Assembly (NCBI RefSeq): GCF_964199755.1
Contig: NC_133896.1
Location: 97,774,200-97,838,199, forward strand
Source: Larus michahellis
Taxonomy: Eukaryota > Chordata > Aves > Charadriiformes > Laridae
DNA: 64,000 bases
Direction of reading: 5' to 3'
Positions within the stretch are counted from its first letter, which is position 1, and each line of letters opens with the position of its first letter. Under the pieces are notes generated by a model. It had not been told where the DNA came from. It made no database searches and saw only the letters and a list, made by a program, of their open reading frames with translations. A program made the translations under genes and the position numbers. Positions 37,906-51,000 of this stretch are shown piece after piece.

Positions 37906-38919
37906 ATTAAAACAGAAAAAGCCAAATTGATTATAACTACCAGAATTTTACCATCACGTTCTTTTCTTCGCCTGAAGTGTTCTTAGTATTGCAAAATTCC
38001 CAAACTAAGTGATATTTAGAGTTCTTCTGACCCAGCTGGAGTCATATAGTTCTGAGACCTCATATTTTAGCCATTGGTGTTACAGAACAAAACCACCCAA
38101 GCAAATGCGTTTCTTTTGCAGTCATATGATTTGTGTCCAGCAAGCTGAGAAATTATTTTCAATCTTCAGGGCTGGCAAGGCCCTGTTTTCCACATCATAT
38201 AGATGACGTACCCACCCTGTGCTGCTTTTAGTCATACATCACTAACAACCGTAGGCTGGTATTTCCTTGTGCAAGACAGGCCTTGTTTGTTCTGGTGTAG
38301 CAAGCAGGGCTGATTCCTAGTCATATATTAGTATCAGAAACAATGAACTGTTTAGGTCATCAAGTCTGCTTAGATGGGAGAAGCCCATTTGTTCTCAGTT
38401 TCCAATACATGCATCCCAATCATTACATAAGCATTGTATGCGTATCATATATGTAGCTGTGGGAGTTGAGCTTCTATGTGGCAGAAGCAGTTTTTACAAA
38501 TCACTTATAAAAAGTGAAAGTGACAGAATGAGCCAGTAGCAAAACTGGAAGAGAGATTTTTATCTTTGGCCTGTCCTGAACCCCCCGGATCAAGTCTCCT
38601 GCCTTCCTCAGAAAGTGGCAGAAATGAGATAAGCCAGAGCATGGTACAAGATCCAGAGATTCAGACTTTTTGTGGCCTTCAGAAAATTTTGAGTTCCATA
38701 TTATTTTTCAATTTAGTCTTCTTTCACCTTTCAGTATAGCTATCTTTCTTTCACTGGAAAAATCAACGGTAGTGCAGGCTAAAAGCCTAAAGCTGTCAAC
38801 GCATAACTTCCCTTCATCACCTACAGTTCATCACTGCTATGCAATTCACAAAGGTGTTTAAGATTAATTCTGGGAGACGTGAATAGGTATGAACAAAGGG
38901 TGTTTCAAATTTTGTGTGT
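37906..38919. other. Intergenic, nothing assigned
   Basis: No recognisable exon or element. Confidence 0.4.
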
Positions 38920-39300
38920 GTCCTGTTCTTCATCTCAGTAGAGGTACTCCTAGTACTCATTCTCTGTGGTACGATAACCCAGGCTCCAGTAGAGCACTTT
39001 TTCTAAGAAGGCAGCCAGTCTTTACTTGAAGGAAATGAGGCATGGGAATCATCACTTCCTACAGTAGTTTGTTGCAACACTGAGTCATGCTCACTGTTAA
39101 AAATACATGTCTGATTTATAGTTTGAATTTGACTGGCTGTAGTTTGGTGGGTGTTGCACCTTTTTCACTGAGTGAAAAAGTCCTTTACCACCTGCGCTTT
39201 TCCCCTGTGCACATATTTGCATGTGGTGATCAGATCACATTTTTAATCTCCCGTGTTTCCATTTACCTGTTTGTTTATATGCTATTATAGCTATCTAACC
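38920..39300 (-). mobile_element. Ancient CR1/L3-like LINE relic
   Basis: Plus-strand text such as GTTGCAACACTGAGTCATGC, CACTGTTAAAAATACATGTC and CATGTGGTGATCAGATCAC resembles the antisense 3' region of old amniote CR1-type LINEs. Heavily diverged; no frame survives. Confidence 0.45.
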
Positions 39301-42300
39301 AAAGGATTGGTTCTTCCCAAAAGGGTTTTCTTCATATAGTGGAGGAAATTAATATGTGCAGACCAAGATAACCTGTCAGTTTCTTTCACGGAAGGTGCTT
39401 CAAACCTTGAGGCAAAATATCATTGAAACAAATTAATTTGTCCCCATTTAGCTTGAAATATTAGGCCTTTTCAGGACAAGATATATCACTGAATGCTCTT
39501 GGTCAATTTGATGGTGGTGAACCCAAAAAGAAAAGCTTTCTTTCCTATCTCTAGTCCCACCGTTCAACCAGATTAGACAAAGCTGCACTCAATACTGTTG
39601 GAAAACAGGCGCACAGTACAGCCATGTCCCAGTTGCAGCTACTAGCTGCTAACATTAATGTAATATTACACAGTACATACAATACTATCTCAGTGCCCGG
39701 CTCTGCACACAGTGACGCACTGTGTGCTCCCCTCAGCCTCTCTTTTCTGTCCTTTCATCTCAACATCCCATCTTGTGAAATGGGGTGCCATATCTCTCTC
39801 ATGTCTTCCCTGCTCCATCAGTGCAAAGGAAGGTGAAGACTCTTCTATCCCAGATGGTGGCACTTTCCAAGCGATGTAGGAGAATGAGTCAGTGGGTCAC
39901 AGGGGTAGAGGGTAGCAGGAATGGGGTTTTGCCAAGGAGAGGGAATCAGAGACAAGGAGGGAGTCACAGCAATTTCTACACTATTTGCTTTGTCTGTGGA
40001 GATAAGTGCCCTAGGAAAAAGTCCTACAACCCCCATACCCGACTTGTGAGATCAGATCACTTGGACAATAGGGAAGGGTTAGTGAGGCTGGAGAAAAGAT
40101 GTCTGCCTCCACCTCCTGTCCCCCAGAGTTCTACTTACCTCTGTCCTAAAAGTTTTAACACAATGCTGATTTAGCATGGTTTCCTGATGGCTTTTTGTTT
40201 TTATGAAAAAAAAAGACTAATTTCAACTCTCTGTGACTGCTGGGTTCCTGATGGATGAATGTCATGGTGGATCTCAGTGTAATTTATACACTGTAAGAAT
40301 GATTTTAAGCTGTGAGGTTTTTTGTGGATGTCTCTGTGGTAAACTGAACTTTACAGAGAAGACAGGCTATGCTAGTAAACCAGAGGAAGTGAGAGACGTT
40401 TCCTCTCTACTGACGAAAAGCAAGATGCTGAAAATAATAATTTTAAATGGCCAATTTGATGTTTTACTAATTCTCTGTGGAAGTATAGCTGTATTTGGGG
40501 AGTCCTTTTGATGCAGGTGCAGAAAACAACAATGAACCTAGCGTATATTTTAATCAATATTGTGGCCTTCCTGCACATAAACAGTCCATGATTGACTGAA
40601 ATTATAGACAGTAACAAGAGCAATACACACACCCTCACATACAAGGCTCATTATTGCACGTCTTGACTGCACTTTGGAAAGGCTGTAGCTTTTTAAAGTG
40701 ACAGGAGATATTCAGACCTGGCAACACTTTTAGTTTCATATCTTTCTCCAACTGTACTGGGGAATATGTTTTGCACAGAAATCCCTCCTAAACTACAGTC
40801 TATCATTTCAGAGTAGTCTTAAAAACCTGGTCATATATTAGCAAATCATCTATTCCAGACTTGAATCATATGCTTCTCTTTACTTCCTTCTGTTTTTTCT
40901 TCAGATTATGTTAAATGAAGTCTGAACAGAAAGGGAGAGAAACCAAAGGTTTTAGAAGAAAGGCATAAAGATTAGGATTCAAGCTTGGATAGCTAATTAT
41001 TAATTATTATTATTATAATAGCTAATTATAGTATTATTATTATGATGACAAGAAAATAGTTTCTGTTTTCCCTGATCCCCACAATGCAAAAAACAGCAGG
41101 ATGCCTCACCTCACCTCATACCAACTTCAAGGCAAGAAAAGGAAGTAACTTTTCATTCAATGCATAAATGGCCTGCGTATGTCTTTATCACCAGATATTA
41201 CTGAAATAAGAAAACAAGCATGACTCCATAAAATGTTAGATAATCATGAATTGTGGAAACATTAGAAATAAGAACAATGCTGGTCCAGTACTGAAACAGA
41301 TATTAAGCTTTAGGTACTGTCATTTAAATCAATACCTGTCTCCTGAAGATTAGAAAGCGTCTTACTCCTTTCTGTGATCTGATGATGGACTTTAATTTCT
41401 TCACTAGAAATGTCCATTCTATTAGAACCATCTTCTCTCAGCCTTATTGCCATTTACTAAGCAAAATAAGGCAGAAATAACTTTCCAAACCCCAAATCAG
41501 ACAGAATCTCCTGCTTCTGCTTACCTGTGTAGCATCTGTTGCAGAAAATGAAATAAATGCCTCCACACACTGAAAATTTCTCCATACATCAGCTTCTTTC
41601 CACTAACCTCCATTTATTTATGTCAGGGAACAATTTCCCACAGATTTCTCATGTTTTCTTACTCCAGCTACTTGAAATAATAGAGGACATATAACATACA
41701 GCCTTAGTATTCTGTGCAGCCACACTGGGGATGATAGACTCAGCACAACATGCAGGGTAGTGCAGAGGTTAGTCCCAACCTAGCTGAGCTAGTGGATTTC
41801 CAGGCCACAAATGGTGTACAAATGCAGAACTTCCTCCTTCATATCCTTAGCGTGCCCACCCTCCACTGGGAGTTTACTAGGACACATCTCCATTGGGAAA
41901 AAAATCAGCCTCAGGCTTTGCCGTCAAGTGAAGACATCCTGTTCATTCCTCAGGCCAAGGATTTCAGCATTTTAAGGAATCACAGAAGTGAAACGTCTTC
42001 CTATTGTTCAAGTAGACCCTTAACAATTGCTTATTTCTGTGCAATCTCCTGACCAAAGAAAAGAGAGGCTAAGTCCAATGCTTTGGGCCTCCAGCACAGA
42101 GGGGAGCTAGGATTCATTGGGAGGTTCCTGCTCCTTTCCTCTCACCAAACATCCGCCTCAGTTCATCCGGTCCTATGAGTCACTTCCTCCCCACTTTTAA
42201 GTCATGCGCTCTCAGTGCACTTGTCCAAGTAAGCCCAGTCTTCTTTACCCAATATCTGGAGCAGAGTTCAAGGGAAGCCTTGCTAGGAGGTAGGCTAGAA

Positions 42301-43645
42301 CATAACCACAACATAATCACAAGGTGAAGCTCCTAGGCGTTGTGGCCTGTGCAGGAGGTCAGGGCAGATGAATGTCATGCATGTTAGTGATCTTAATGCT
42401 GATTTCAAAAGAGCCACAACATTTCATACCAGCAGAAACTGTGTGCCTTCTGCATATGTTAGTGACCCCAGAACTAGCTCCAAGTAAGCTGATACGTCAT
42501 AGCATTGCACTGGGTGGAATCATTCATCCCTAATGGATAGCAGTTAGTTGCATGAACAAGTTGCTGTGCCCTGGCTCAATGCAGTGCTGTGCTGACTTCA
42601 CCATTTCTATTTCTGAAGCTAGCTCAAAGCCAGATGAGGGAGTCCTGCACTGTCAGCAACTGTACAGCATGGACATGGGCAACAGAAGTTATTGAGACAG
42701 GAATGCAAGGAGTGATGGGAAGCAGAATTTCAGACTAGGCTGCAGGGAGGTGTTTAGTATGTGTAGCCCCTACATCCAGCACCCCCAGAAATACTTTGAA
42801 ACATTAGTAGTGTTTTATTTACCTACAAATGTGTATAAAGGGTGCACAACAGCTCTGAATTCAAAGTCACATCCTCCAATTTCAGTCTTGCTATTAAATG
42901 CAAGCTTCTCTGAAGGGAGAGGGACTCTGGGAATGTGGGCATCACCTCAGCCTTACCTACCCTCCAGTATGAGTTGTGTAAAAGAAACCATATTCTCCTT
43001 AGGACTTTCAGGTGTGTGGGTGTTTCCAGCAATAAACAACACCCAACCACAGAACAACCAGGAAGCGGCTTTATAAGCATACCATGTCACTTTACTGCCA
43101 CAAAATTTATAAATTTTATCTCCATAGCCAGCCTACCATATTATGCCATTCTACTCAGGGACTTGCCATGCGGAGGGACTAATGGGCTAGGAAATGACCA
43201 CTGCACATTGCCCTTCATAGCATGCTGAAAGCACAAGGTGAAATTAAAGAATCTGCAATTGGAACATTCACACAATCAAATTTTGGGCAGATCATGGGTA
43301 TGTCAATCATATTCCAGGTAGACTGGATGAACTCCGTTAAGAGTTAACAACTGGAATAATCAGAGGACCAGCCAGTAAAGTAAAGTGCATCAGCAAGGCA
43401 GATACAGGAGAAGTTTTGTATTTGCCCACACAAGAAGTGATGCTACCCAATAATTTTGCTTTCTCTTTCACATACCCCTATATGCAAAATTAACGTATTT
43501 TGTTACAAAGTATGCAAATAAAACTTATGACATTATTTTTCCTTCATTATAAATGTAGCAAGTTCTAAGCACTATGACAGGCCATCAAAAGGCAGGAAAT
43601 TCACTGACAAGTGTGATACACACTGCTGTCTCTGAAAGAATTAAA
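39301..43645. other. Intergenic, nothing assigned
   Basis: Contains an (ATT)n-type simple repeat at about 40993-41042. No exon or Ig fragment seen, despite scanning for CD200R motifs. Confidence 0.4.
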
Positions 43646-43982
43646 GTGGTCTTAATGTCCTATACATCGGACATCGGACGTGATGTAATCCAGCCTTAAT
43701 TTCACTTCCTTGCCAAATTGTCAGACAAAACCATTGTATTTCATTGCTGGGGTGAGCATTTACTCAGTGAGTAAAACAGATCTGTCAGTACACAGAGAAT
43801 CATGATGCTTTTCCAGAACCATTCCCAGCTTCAGAGACAATTGGATTTCCTCATTTATGTGCAGCCTGTTGAGCTATCTGTACAGTCAGAAGATTTAGGA
43901 TCCTCCGCTGTCATACAAAGAGAGAGCAGGGAGAATTCTCCCATGGAAAAAGTCATGGTAGGTCCATAAGAAGTCAAGAGAA
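43646..43982 (+). repeat. Segment E, copy 2
   Basis: Same-orientation copy of 24007-24338, 19.6 kb away. It lacks the flanking X repeats and has a 7-base ACATCGG duplication near its left end. Confidence 0.9.
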
Positions 43983-44989
43983 CCAAGCCAGCTTAAAAGT
44001 TTATATGGGCTGAGGTTCCAGAACTCTGATATTCATGTTATCATTGGAAATGAAGTTCCTGGAAAGAATTTAATTTCTGCCTGCACCTTGATAATTAAAA
44101 TCCAGCTTTACACCTCCAGCACTTCCTGTTGCATGATCTATTAGCATGGAATCTGCTGTCAGCAAGGACTTTTAAGGCTGAGGAAAACCACTTCAAACAG
44201 AGTAGATCACAGACTGTGCCTTTGTCAAATAATATCTGATGACATTATGATAATTAACATCAAATGGGTCTGCAATAACCCACACTGAAAACCACAGGCA
44301 GAGCCCAGATCTGTTCTCTGAGAACACAGAAGACAGGGAAAGTTCAGTCTCCATGAAGGCTGTGATGGCTCTGCATAAACAACAATGTTTGAGTTTTCTC
44401 TGCTGCTATATGGAAAAGTGCGCTTGCTGAAAGTGGGTCTTTAGTTGCACCTTGTTGGCAATGTCTTCACCCTCAGCTACGTCTCGGGCTTTGGCTTCAG
44501 CTATCACAATCACTTTATCCCTCTCCTTCTCCTCCTTTCCATCAAATGCACACTACATTTCTGACTGATGCAGCCAGCAAACCCTGACAACTTTCCTCCT
44601 TCTGCATGCAATATTTCTCCATCCAGGTCATCCTCTGTCCCACTCTGGCCATTCTCAGAGTCAGTTCCTCTGTCATTGGATCCTGTCTCTCAACGTGTAA
44701 CTGAGAGGACAGGCTCCAGTGAATAAGAAATAAAGTACTTCTCACTTCTTGTGGTAAATTTATGTTTTCAGTCGTGTCCTGACACAGACTTCACATATCT
44801 CACTTCCCAAGTTCTGTTGCCTGTAGCAGAATTTTCACAAGATAGAAGAAGGAACTTGCACTACTTCCCAGACTCAGTCCTCCTCAGATTTCTAGATGTT
44901 GCCATGTCCCTATAGATGTGATCAAAGATAGCAACTATGTCTGCACCAGCTAACAGTTACAGTCAGCTGGTGAGCCCTCTCTATTGACT

Positions 44990-46068
44990 AACCCGAAAGA
45001 AGAACTGTTTTGAGTGGGGTCTTGAGCAACAGCAAGCCTTTGAGCAGATCAAAGGGAGAGAGCTCGTGTGGTAGCTCTTGGGCCTGTCTGTATAGCACCA
45101 GCTGTGCAAAATGTACTCTACACTGCAGCCAGCAAGCATGGTATCACCTGGAGCCTCTGTCAGAAAACATCAGGATAAACCCAAGGTTGACCACTAGTGT
45201 TTTGGAGCCAGGGGTATCGAGAATCGGAAGCCCACAGCACCTCAACTGAAAAAGAGATACCAGCAGCGTATGAGGGGGTTCAAGCTGCTTCAGAAATTGT
45301 TGGTAGAGAAGCAAATCTCCTCTTAGCACTGCGATTGTCCATGTTACACTGGATGTTCAAAGGAAACATCTCCTCTACACACCACACAAACAGCGCTACA
45401 TGGCGTAAGTGGGTAGTGTTGATCGTGTAACAGGCTCGATGGGGGAAACCCAGACATTCAGAAACCCCTGAAGAGATCATGGTCTGGCCAGAAGGCATAG
45501 ATTTTGGAGCATTGCAGGAGGAGGTGGCTGGTGCCGCAGAAGCACAACCATCTAATGAGTTGTCAGAAGATGAAGGGCGTTATGCTCTGTTTACTGATGG
45601 ATCCTATCATGTGGTAGGAAACCATTGGAAGTGGAAAGCTGTGGAGTCACACATGGCAAGTCATTGAAGCCACTGAAGGAGAAGGTGAGTCAAGTCAGTT
45701 TGCAGAAGTGAAAGTCATCCAGCTATCCCTAGACATTGCTCCCTGGAATAAAGAGCGGTGGCTGGGTTTTCAATATGGCGAGGCCTGGCAAGTGGACTGT
45801 ATTGGACTACTGCCACGGACATGCCAAGGAAAGCTCACTGTGGTGGAAGCAACTACCAGTTGGATGGAAACATACCCTATAAACCATGCCACTGCCCTAA
45901 AGACTGTCTTGTTTTGCCCGTGACGGTAATTGATGAGTGATCTCCCTGTCCTTATCTTGACCCATAAGCCTTTTGTCGTATTTTTCTCCCCTTGTCCAGC
46001 TGAGGAGGGGGAGTGATAGAGCGGCTTGGTGAGCACCTGGCAACCAGCCAAAATCAACCCACCACACC
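44990..46068 (+). mobile_element. Degenerate ERVL-type pol remnant with 3' end
   Basis: In shifting frames there is an RT-connection-like EWGLEQQQAFEQIKG near 45015, an RNase H-like YALFTDGSY near 45580 and an integrase-like WQVDCIGLLPRTCQG with WMETYPINHATA at 45.79-45.9 kb. A purine tract GAGGAGGGGGAG at about 46002 is followed by a short terminal piece (AGCACCTGGCAACCAGCC, then CAACCCACCACA). Large internal deletions and stops make it non-functional. Confidence 0.75.
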
Positions 46069-47394
46069 TCCTCATATGAGCCCCTCACTTGTACCTATAA
46101 ACTTAGGCTTTAACAACAAAGTTGCTCCCAAAGTGTCTTAATGACAGCTTAAATAATATTTGCCTACCAAAAGCTGTCTAACTTCTGGTTCCAAATGAAT
46201 TCCTGTAGGAACGGCAGAGACCTTTCATTGTGGCAACTCAAAGTAGGACTCTTCTTACTTAGATGACAGTTTGCTGTCTTCCAAAATCTCCTCTATCCCA
46301 TTGTATCTTTTCAATTTTTCACATTCATGCAGCAATCATCTATGCAATATGCCACATGTCTGCACATTTACACTGTCTTAGTTTCCTCTTGCCTTTGCCT
46401 TTGAGCACCATTTCTTTTGCCTTTGAGGCCTCATACTGCTTGCATGTTGCCGGCTTCTCTCTCCAGCCTTGCATCTGAATCTCTACTTACATAAAAACCT
46501 CTTCTTCCTCTCCATGCCCTTGTCTAAAACATAGCTATGATATCTGTTCACAAGCATTACTAACAGCAAATACTCCAAAAATAAGCCAGAGTGTTACTGT
46601 GAATAGCATATCGAAAACCTTAGAACACTGTGGAGGAGTGTCAAAATGTTAAATTGAATTTAAAACATATAGTGGGGAAAAATATACAGAACGCCCTCCC
46701 ACACAAAACTGTAGTCAATAAGATGATTGTGGGACCAAGATCTGATTTTCTTTACATGAACATTATCAGTCTTTTTTTACTTATTTACATAGGACCTTAA
46801 TTCACACTTTTCTGTTCCAGTGAACATCAATGCAGACCATTTTTGAACACCAGTCTGATCAAACAAAATTACCAGAACATCAGACTACAGTCATCAGTAC
46901 AGCTTACTGATGTTCAAACACGGTGTGCAGTCCTAGCTCCTGAGCCGTTCAATTTCCTGCCGACTTTGATATGTTTTCTGTCTTTACCTCTTATGTCGCT
47001 GTCCTCAGTGGTAATTATTCTGACTTGTAGCTTTCAACAGCCCTTTCTCTACTGCTAGCCCACAGAACTGTGCTGGGAAAGTGCTGTGGCTAAAAAAAGG
47101 AAAAGAAACTCTGAATCTAAAATTAGTAGATCAGTGAGGCAGTGGGGAAACAAGTACAATATTATTTAAAAAAAAAAACCACACAAGAGCATTCTGAAAA
47201 ATCCAAACAGTTTTTCAGGGAAAGATGTGGGCCAGCTTCAATTCTGTATTATTTCTGCTGAAAAGTATATAAAATAGGCTTTTCTTTCCCTTCAAAACTC
47301 AATTATTCCCCCCATGGTCTAGAAAGCCATGGTGTTCAAGATGAGAACTATACTGCCAGTAGCTAAGTAGCTACTGAAGGGAGAAATCATTTAA
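46069..47394. other. Intergenic, nothing assigned
   Basis: AT-rich sequence with poly-A-like patches; no exon recognised. Confidence 0.4.
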
Positions 47395-47967
47395 AATGTC
47401 ACTTATAGGGAAGAGACTGCTAATTTTTTTGAGGGAGACATAAGGAGGAATGTTCTTGGAGGCAGTGTCAAAGAAGTGACAGAGAAGTAGCAGTAGTAGC
47501 AGCAGCAGTAGTAGTAGTGACAAATATGAAGAATAAGTTTCTCTGTAGCTTCCCAAGACTGTTTTCCGTTTTGATATTAAACTCAGCCTTGAATAATCTC
47601 CTCTGCTTTTACCCCCTCTGAGGTCTGCTGCAGGGTTTATCTCCACGCATCAGCCTCTTGAGGAGAGCCAATGAACGGAAGGCAGAGTTGTTCAGTCTGT
47701 TTCCTCAGCATTTGCCTAGGCTCGGCACAGGAAGCCTAGTGCTCTGAAAAGTCAGAAGGAGGAACCTCTCCAGCTTTGAGGAGCCACTCGATCGGGAGCA
47801 CGCACAGTTAGAGGAGAGCAGTGGGAAAGGGGGAGAGAAAACACTGGTTGATATTGGCTGTTGAGGACGCACTGGCGAGCAAGAAATACTCCCCATGACC
47901 ACAGCTAGGTTGGCGGCGGGATGGATGGAGTGACGGAGCTGCCTGAGCTGTGAAAGCAGGAGCCGAC
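47395..47967 (+). promoter_or_regulatory. Promoter/5' UTR block D of CD200R gene 2
   Basis: The most complete of four related blocks. It contains a CAG/TAG-type short repeat (47487-47520), the shared GAGGTCTGCTGCAGGG patch, CCAAT in GAGAGCCAATGAACGGAAGG with GGAA (ETS-like) cores, and CTCGGCACAGGAAGCC, ending at the leader ATG. Shared sequence among duplicates marks it as the regulatory/5' UTR module; factor binding is inferred. Confidence 0.45.
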
Positions 47968-48037
47968 ATGAAGACTGCTGGAAAGACTGTGTGTGTTTTT
48001 GTGCTGCTCACCATCACCAAGGTCACGAGAACAGTAG
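47968..48037 (+). CDS. CD200R gene 2 exon 1 (signal peptide)
   Basis: ATG with G at -3 opens 23 codons (basic start, then the hydrophobic core VCVFVLLTI), ending GTAG|gtgagt, a strong donor. It is phase 1, matching the IgV acceptor phase. Confidence 0.75.
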
Positions 48038-51000
48038 GTGAGTCCAACGGAAACCAATCAGCCATCGGGATGGAAGAAAGGGAAATGTGCACAGGTATTT
48101 TCTTTCCATAAAAGCTATTCATCAGGCTGTGACTTTCTGTAATTGCTAAAAGTTATCGAGCACAACTAAAACGTGCTTCCCCAATATCCGCTCCTGCTCC
48201 TTTTTTCCTCAGTGGTCACAAGGCTGCCAGGCATTATCCCTGTGACTTCCATGTAAGCAATTATTCTGTGACCCTTAGCTGGGAACGTACTGTTTGTCAC
48301 AGATAGCCTTTTTACTCAGACCTCTGAATCCACACCATCTGAAAACTGACCCATGTGACATGTTAAAATAGGGCCATGAAAGTGTTTGTGAACTTGAAGC
48401 TTTTGCCCATGTTGTTTCTGCTGAAGAGAGGCTACAGATACTCTGAAATAGGGCAGGGATCTCTTGCATCTTTCTGAGGAGTGGTGGAAGATCACTGATG
48501 CGCTGACAGAAGGGAGCAGTTTCTGGAATTTTGTTCTGAGGCTAATGGCCACGTATCAAGTATCGAAAGCGGGAAAGGCTCTTGTGCCAAAGACAGAGGC
48601 ACTCCTAAGCCTTTCTAACCCCCTCTTTTAGTGTAGTTGACTTGGTTTTAATATAGTCTAGCTACGGCAGTTAATGTCTCTCACATACTGTTCATTTGCA
48701 TTTCTAGAGCCTGTGCTCTTCCAGGGACCACATAGCAGTCTGTGGACTTGGTAATGGAACTAGGGATTTAAGCAGCGGTTCCAGAAACCTAAACTGTCTA
48801 TGTATAGAGGGAGAAGGCAGATAGGTCTGTGAGATCCAAATTAAACTAGGGACATCTCCGAATAATATGTAACGTGCCTGCGTCCATTCCTATTATGGAG
48901 AGGTTGAACTAAACTGCATGGACAGGTGTTACTCTGTTCTACTTGGCCAGAAAATAAAAACAGCCTCTGGTGATATTTTAAAGCAAAATGGATGCAGTCA
49001 TTGCCGGCAGCGAGGAAACACCCGTCTATAATGTGTTTTGGCTGCTTAAATGAGGGATCTAAAATGGTTACCTCAGTGCTACCCATTGGAAAAAACTGAA
49101 ATACTTCACAAGCCTTATTAAACTTTGCATCGGTAACCTCACAACAGGCACGCTGGAGGTAAAAAACCTGTCCTTATTCTCTAGTAAAGAACTATCTCCG
49201 AAGAATATTGATGAACCTGCTCAGGGTCATACAGACAGATTCTGGTGGCATCAGAGACAGTCTACACTTTGAATACAGCTGCTCAAAAAGTAAAGAAGCA
49301 TGGACATGTCAGAAAACATTGAAGAAAAGAGGGGAGACAAAGTGGAATCCTACTGGCAAAAATTCTTTTTAAAAAAGGACTTTTCTGGAAATATTAAAAA
49401 AAATCCAATGCCAAAAAGCTATTTTTTTCACCCAAAAGGTAATTGGATTTTAACTTCTTGGTGTCTTGGTGAATCAATGATATTCCCCTTCAAAGAACAC
49501 AGAAAAAGCTGATTAGTTAAAATGTAATTTCATGCTTGAACCTTCCCCTCCCTCCCCCAAATAAAAAGCAGGTCACATTTGATGGGACATTTTTAGCTAA
49601 CACTGCTCTTAAACTTGTTTCCTTCAATATTAGGGTGGCTGTTCTGAGCAAGATGTAATGACAAGGTTTTTTTCTTCAGAGTTCACATGCTGAATATGTC
49701 AAGGTGACCCAATGTGTCTATTACATCCAGAGAATTTTAGTGTCATATGAAGCTCAGAAGGAACTATGTCCCTGCTGCTGAAGACTACAGCAAGCTACCC
49801 TGAATGAAATAAGGTCATGCAAAACCTGTTGTGTGTAACCAGGCTTTATCTGCATTAGCATTTTCCTTAACATTTCCTTAGCGTGTTGTTGTGTGTGGTT
49901 TGGTTAGTTTTTATAACAGCAGAAGGGCCAGTTCAGAAGCAAGGCTGACATCACGTCATGATTGTCAAAACTAGATCTGCCCACAAGCAGAATTGGATAA
50001 CATGCTATGGAAGCTGCTGGTGTGAGATCTGTATTAGCAATCCTTCTGCGACAATCCCCATAGAAGCAGCAGTGGAAAAGATGCAAAATTAAAATCTTTT
50101 CTAGTAACACTTTGAAGACTTCTTTATTTTAACTAAGCAGACAGGACACCTCAAGTGGTTGTGTACTTACTCCAAAGGAGAGGGGACAAGGGAAGGCAAG
50201 ATCTGCCATGAGAGGTTCATGCAACAAATCCTTTTTATTGGATTAACATTTGCAATGTTGGACTGTGTAAATCCTGCATCTGCAGTTGTATCCTGTGACA
50301 AGAGATAGGACCGAGTGCTTCAGAGGAAGCTGCAAGAAATCCATTGTCAGTGATGAGATGTGATTCTCCATGGTTGGTTCAGTTCTGTCAATGGTGAAAA
50401 ACTGAAAGCAGGGGCATTGCATTAAAGATGTGGAATTAGAGTGTATGAGGTGAATAAAATGGAGTAGATTTACAGAGCAACCTGGCTAGAGTTCAAGTTT
50501 ACCGGCATACATAACTTTCTTAAATGCTGCTGCTTTCATTGAGTTTCTTTCCTTAATATAACTTGTAAATTCTCTTTCACTAGCGTACTAGTGAAAAGTT
50601 ATTGCCTTCTTACTTTCTCTGTCCTAGTGTGTTTCAGTGATCCGGTCTCCCTCCTATTCTAGATTACCGTGGAATCTTGCTCCAGATACAAAGAATCACA
50701 GCCTAAAAAAATATTCTAGTAAACTTACATTTGTCTCCATTTCACTATTTCTTTGCTGTTCCTTTGGGTCTATGTGCTGGAATCATTCTGACTTCTTTTA
50801 CCTCAAAAAAGCCTAATCCAAACAGCCTGTTTTTCTTACCTACATGCTTAAAACAGAATTCTGTACTATTAAATTAAGCAAAAATTTTCTCAGAAGGCAC
50901 CCAAATTGCCCTAGAACAATTTTCAAAGCATGTCCTTGTGACATTAATGCTTTACTTTGCTGTGGTCCAAATGCAGTGTCTGAACATGTCTAGTGTCAAA

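Noticed and set aside
40993-41042. ATT-rich array as a possible structured element
   Set aside because: An ordinary microsatellite.
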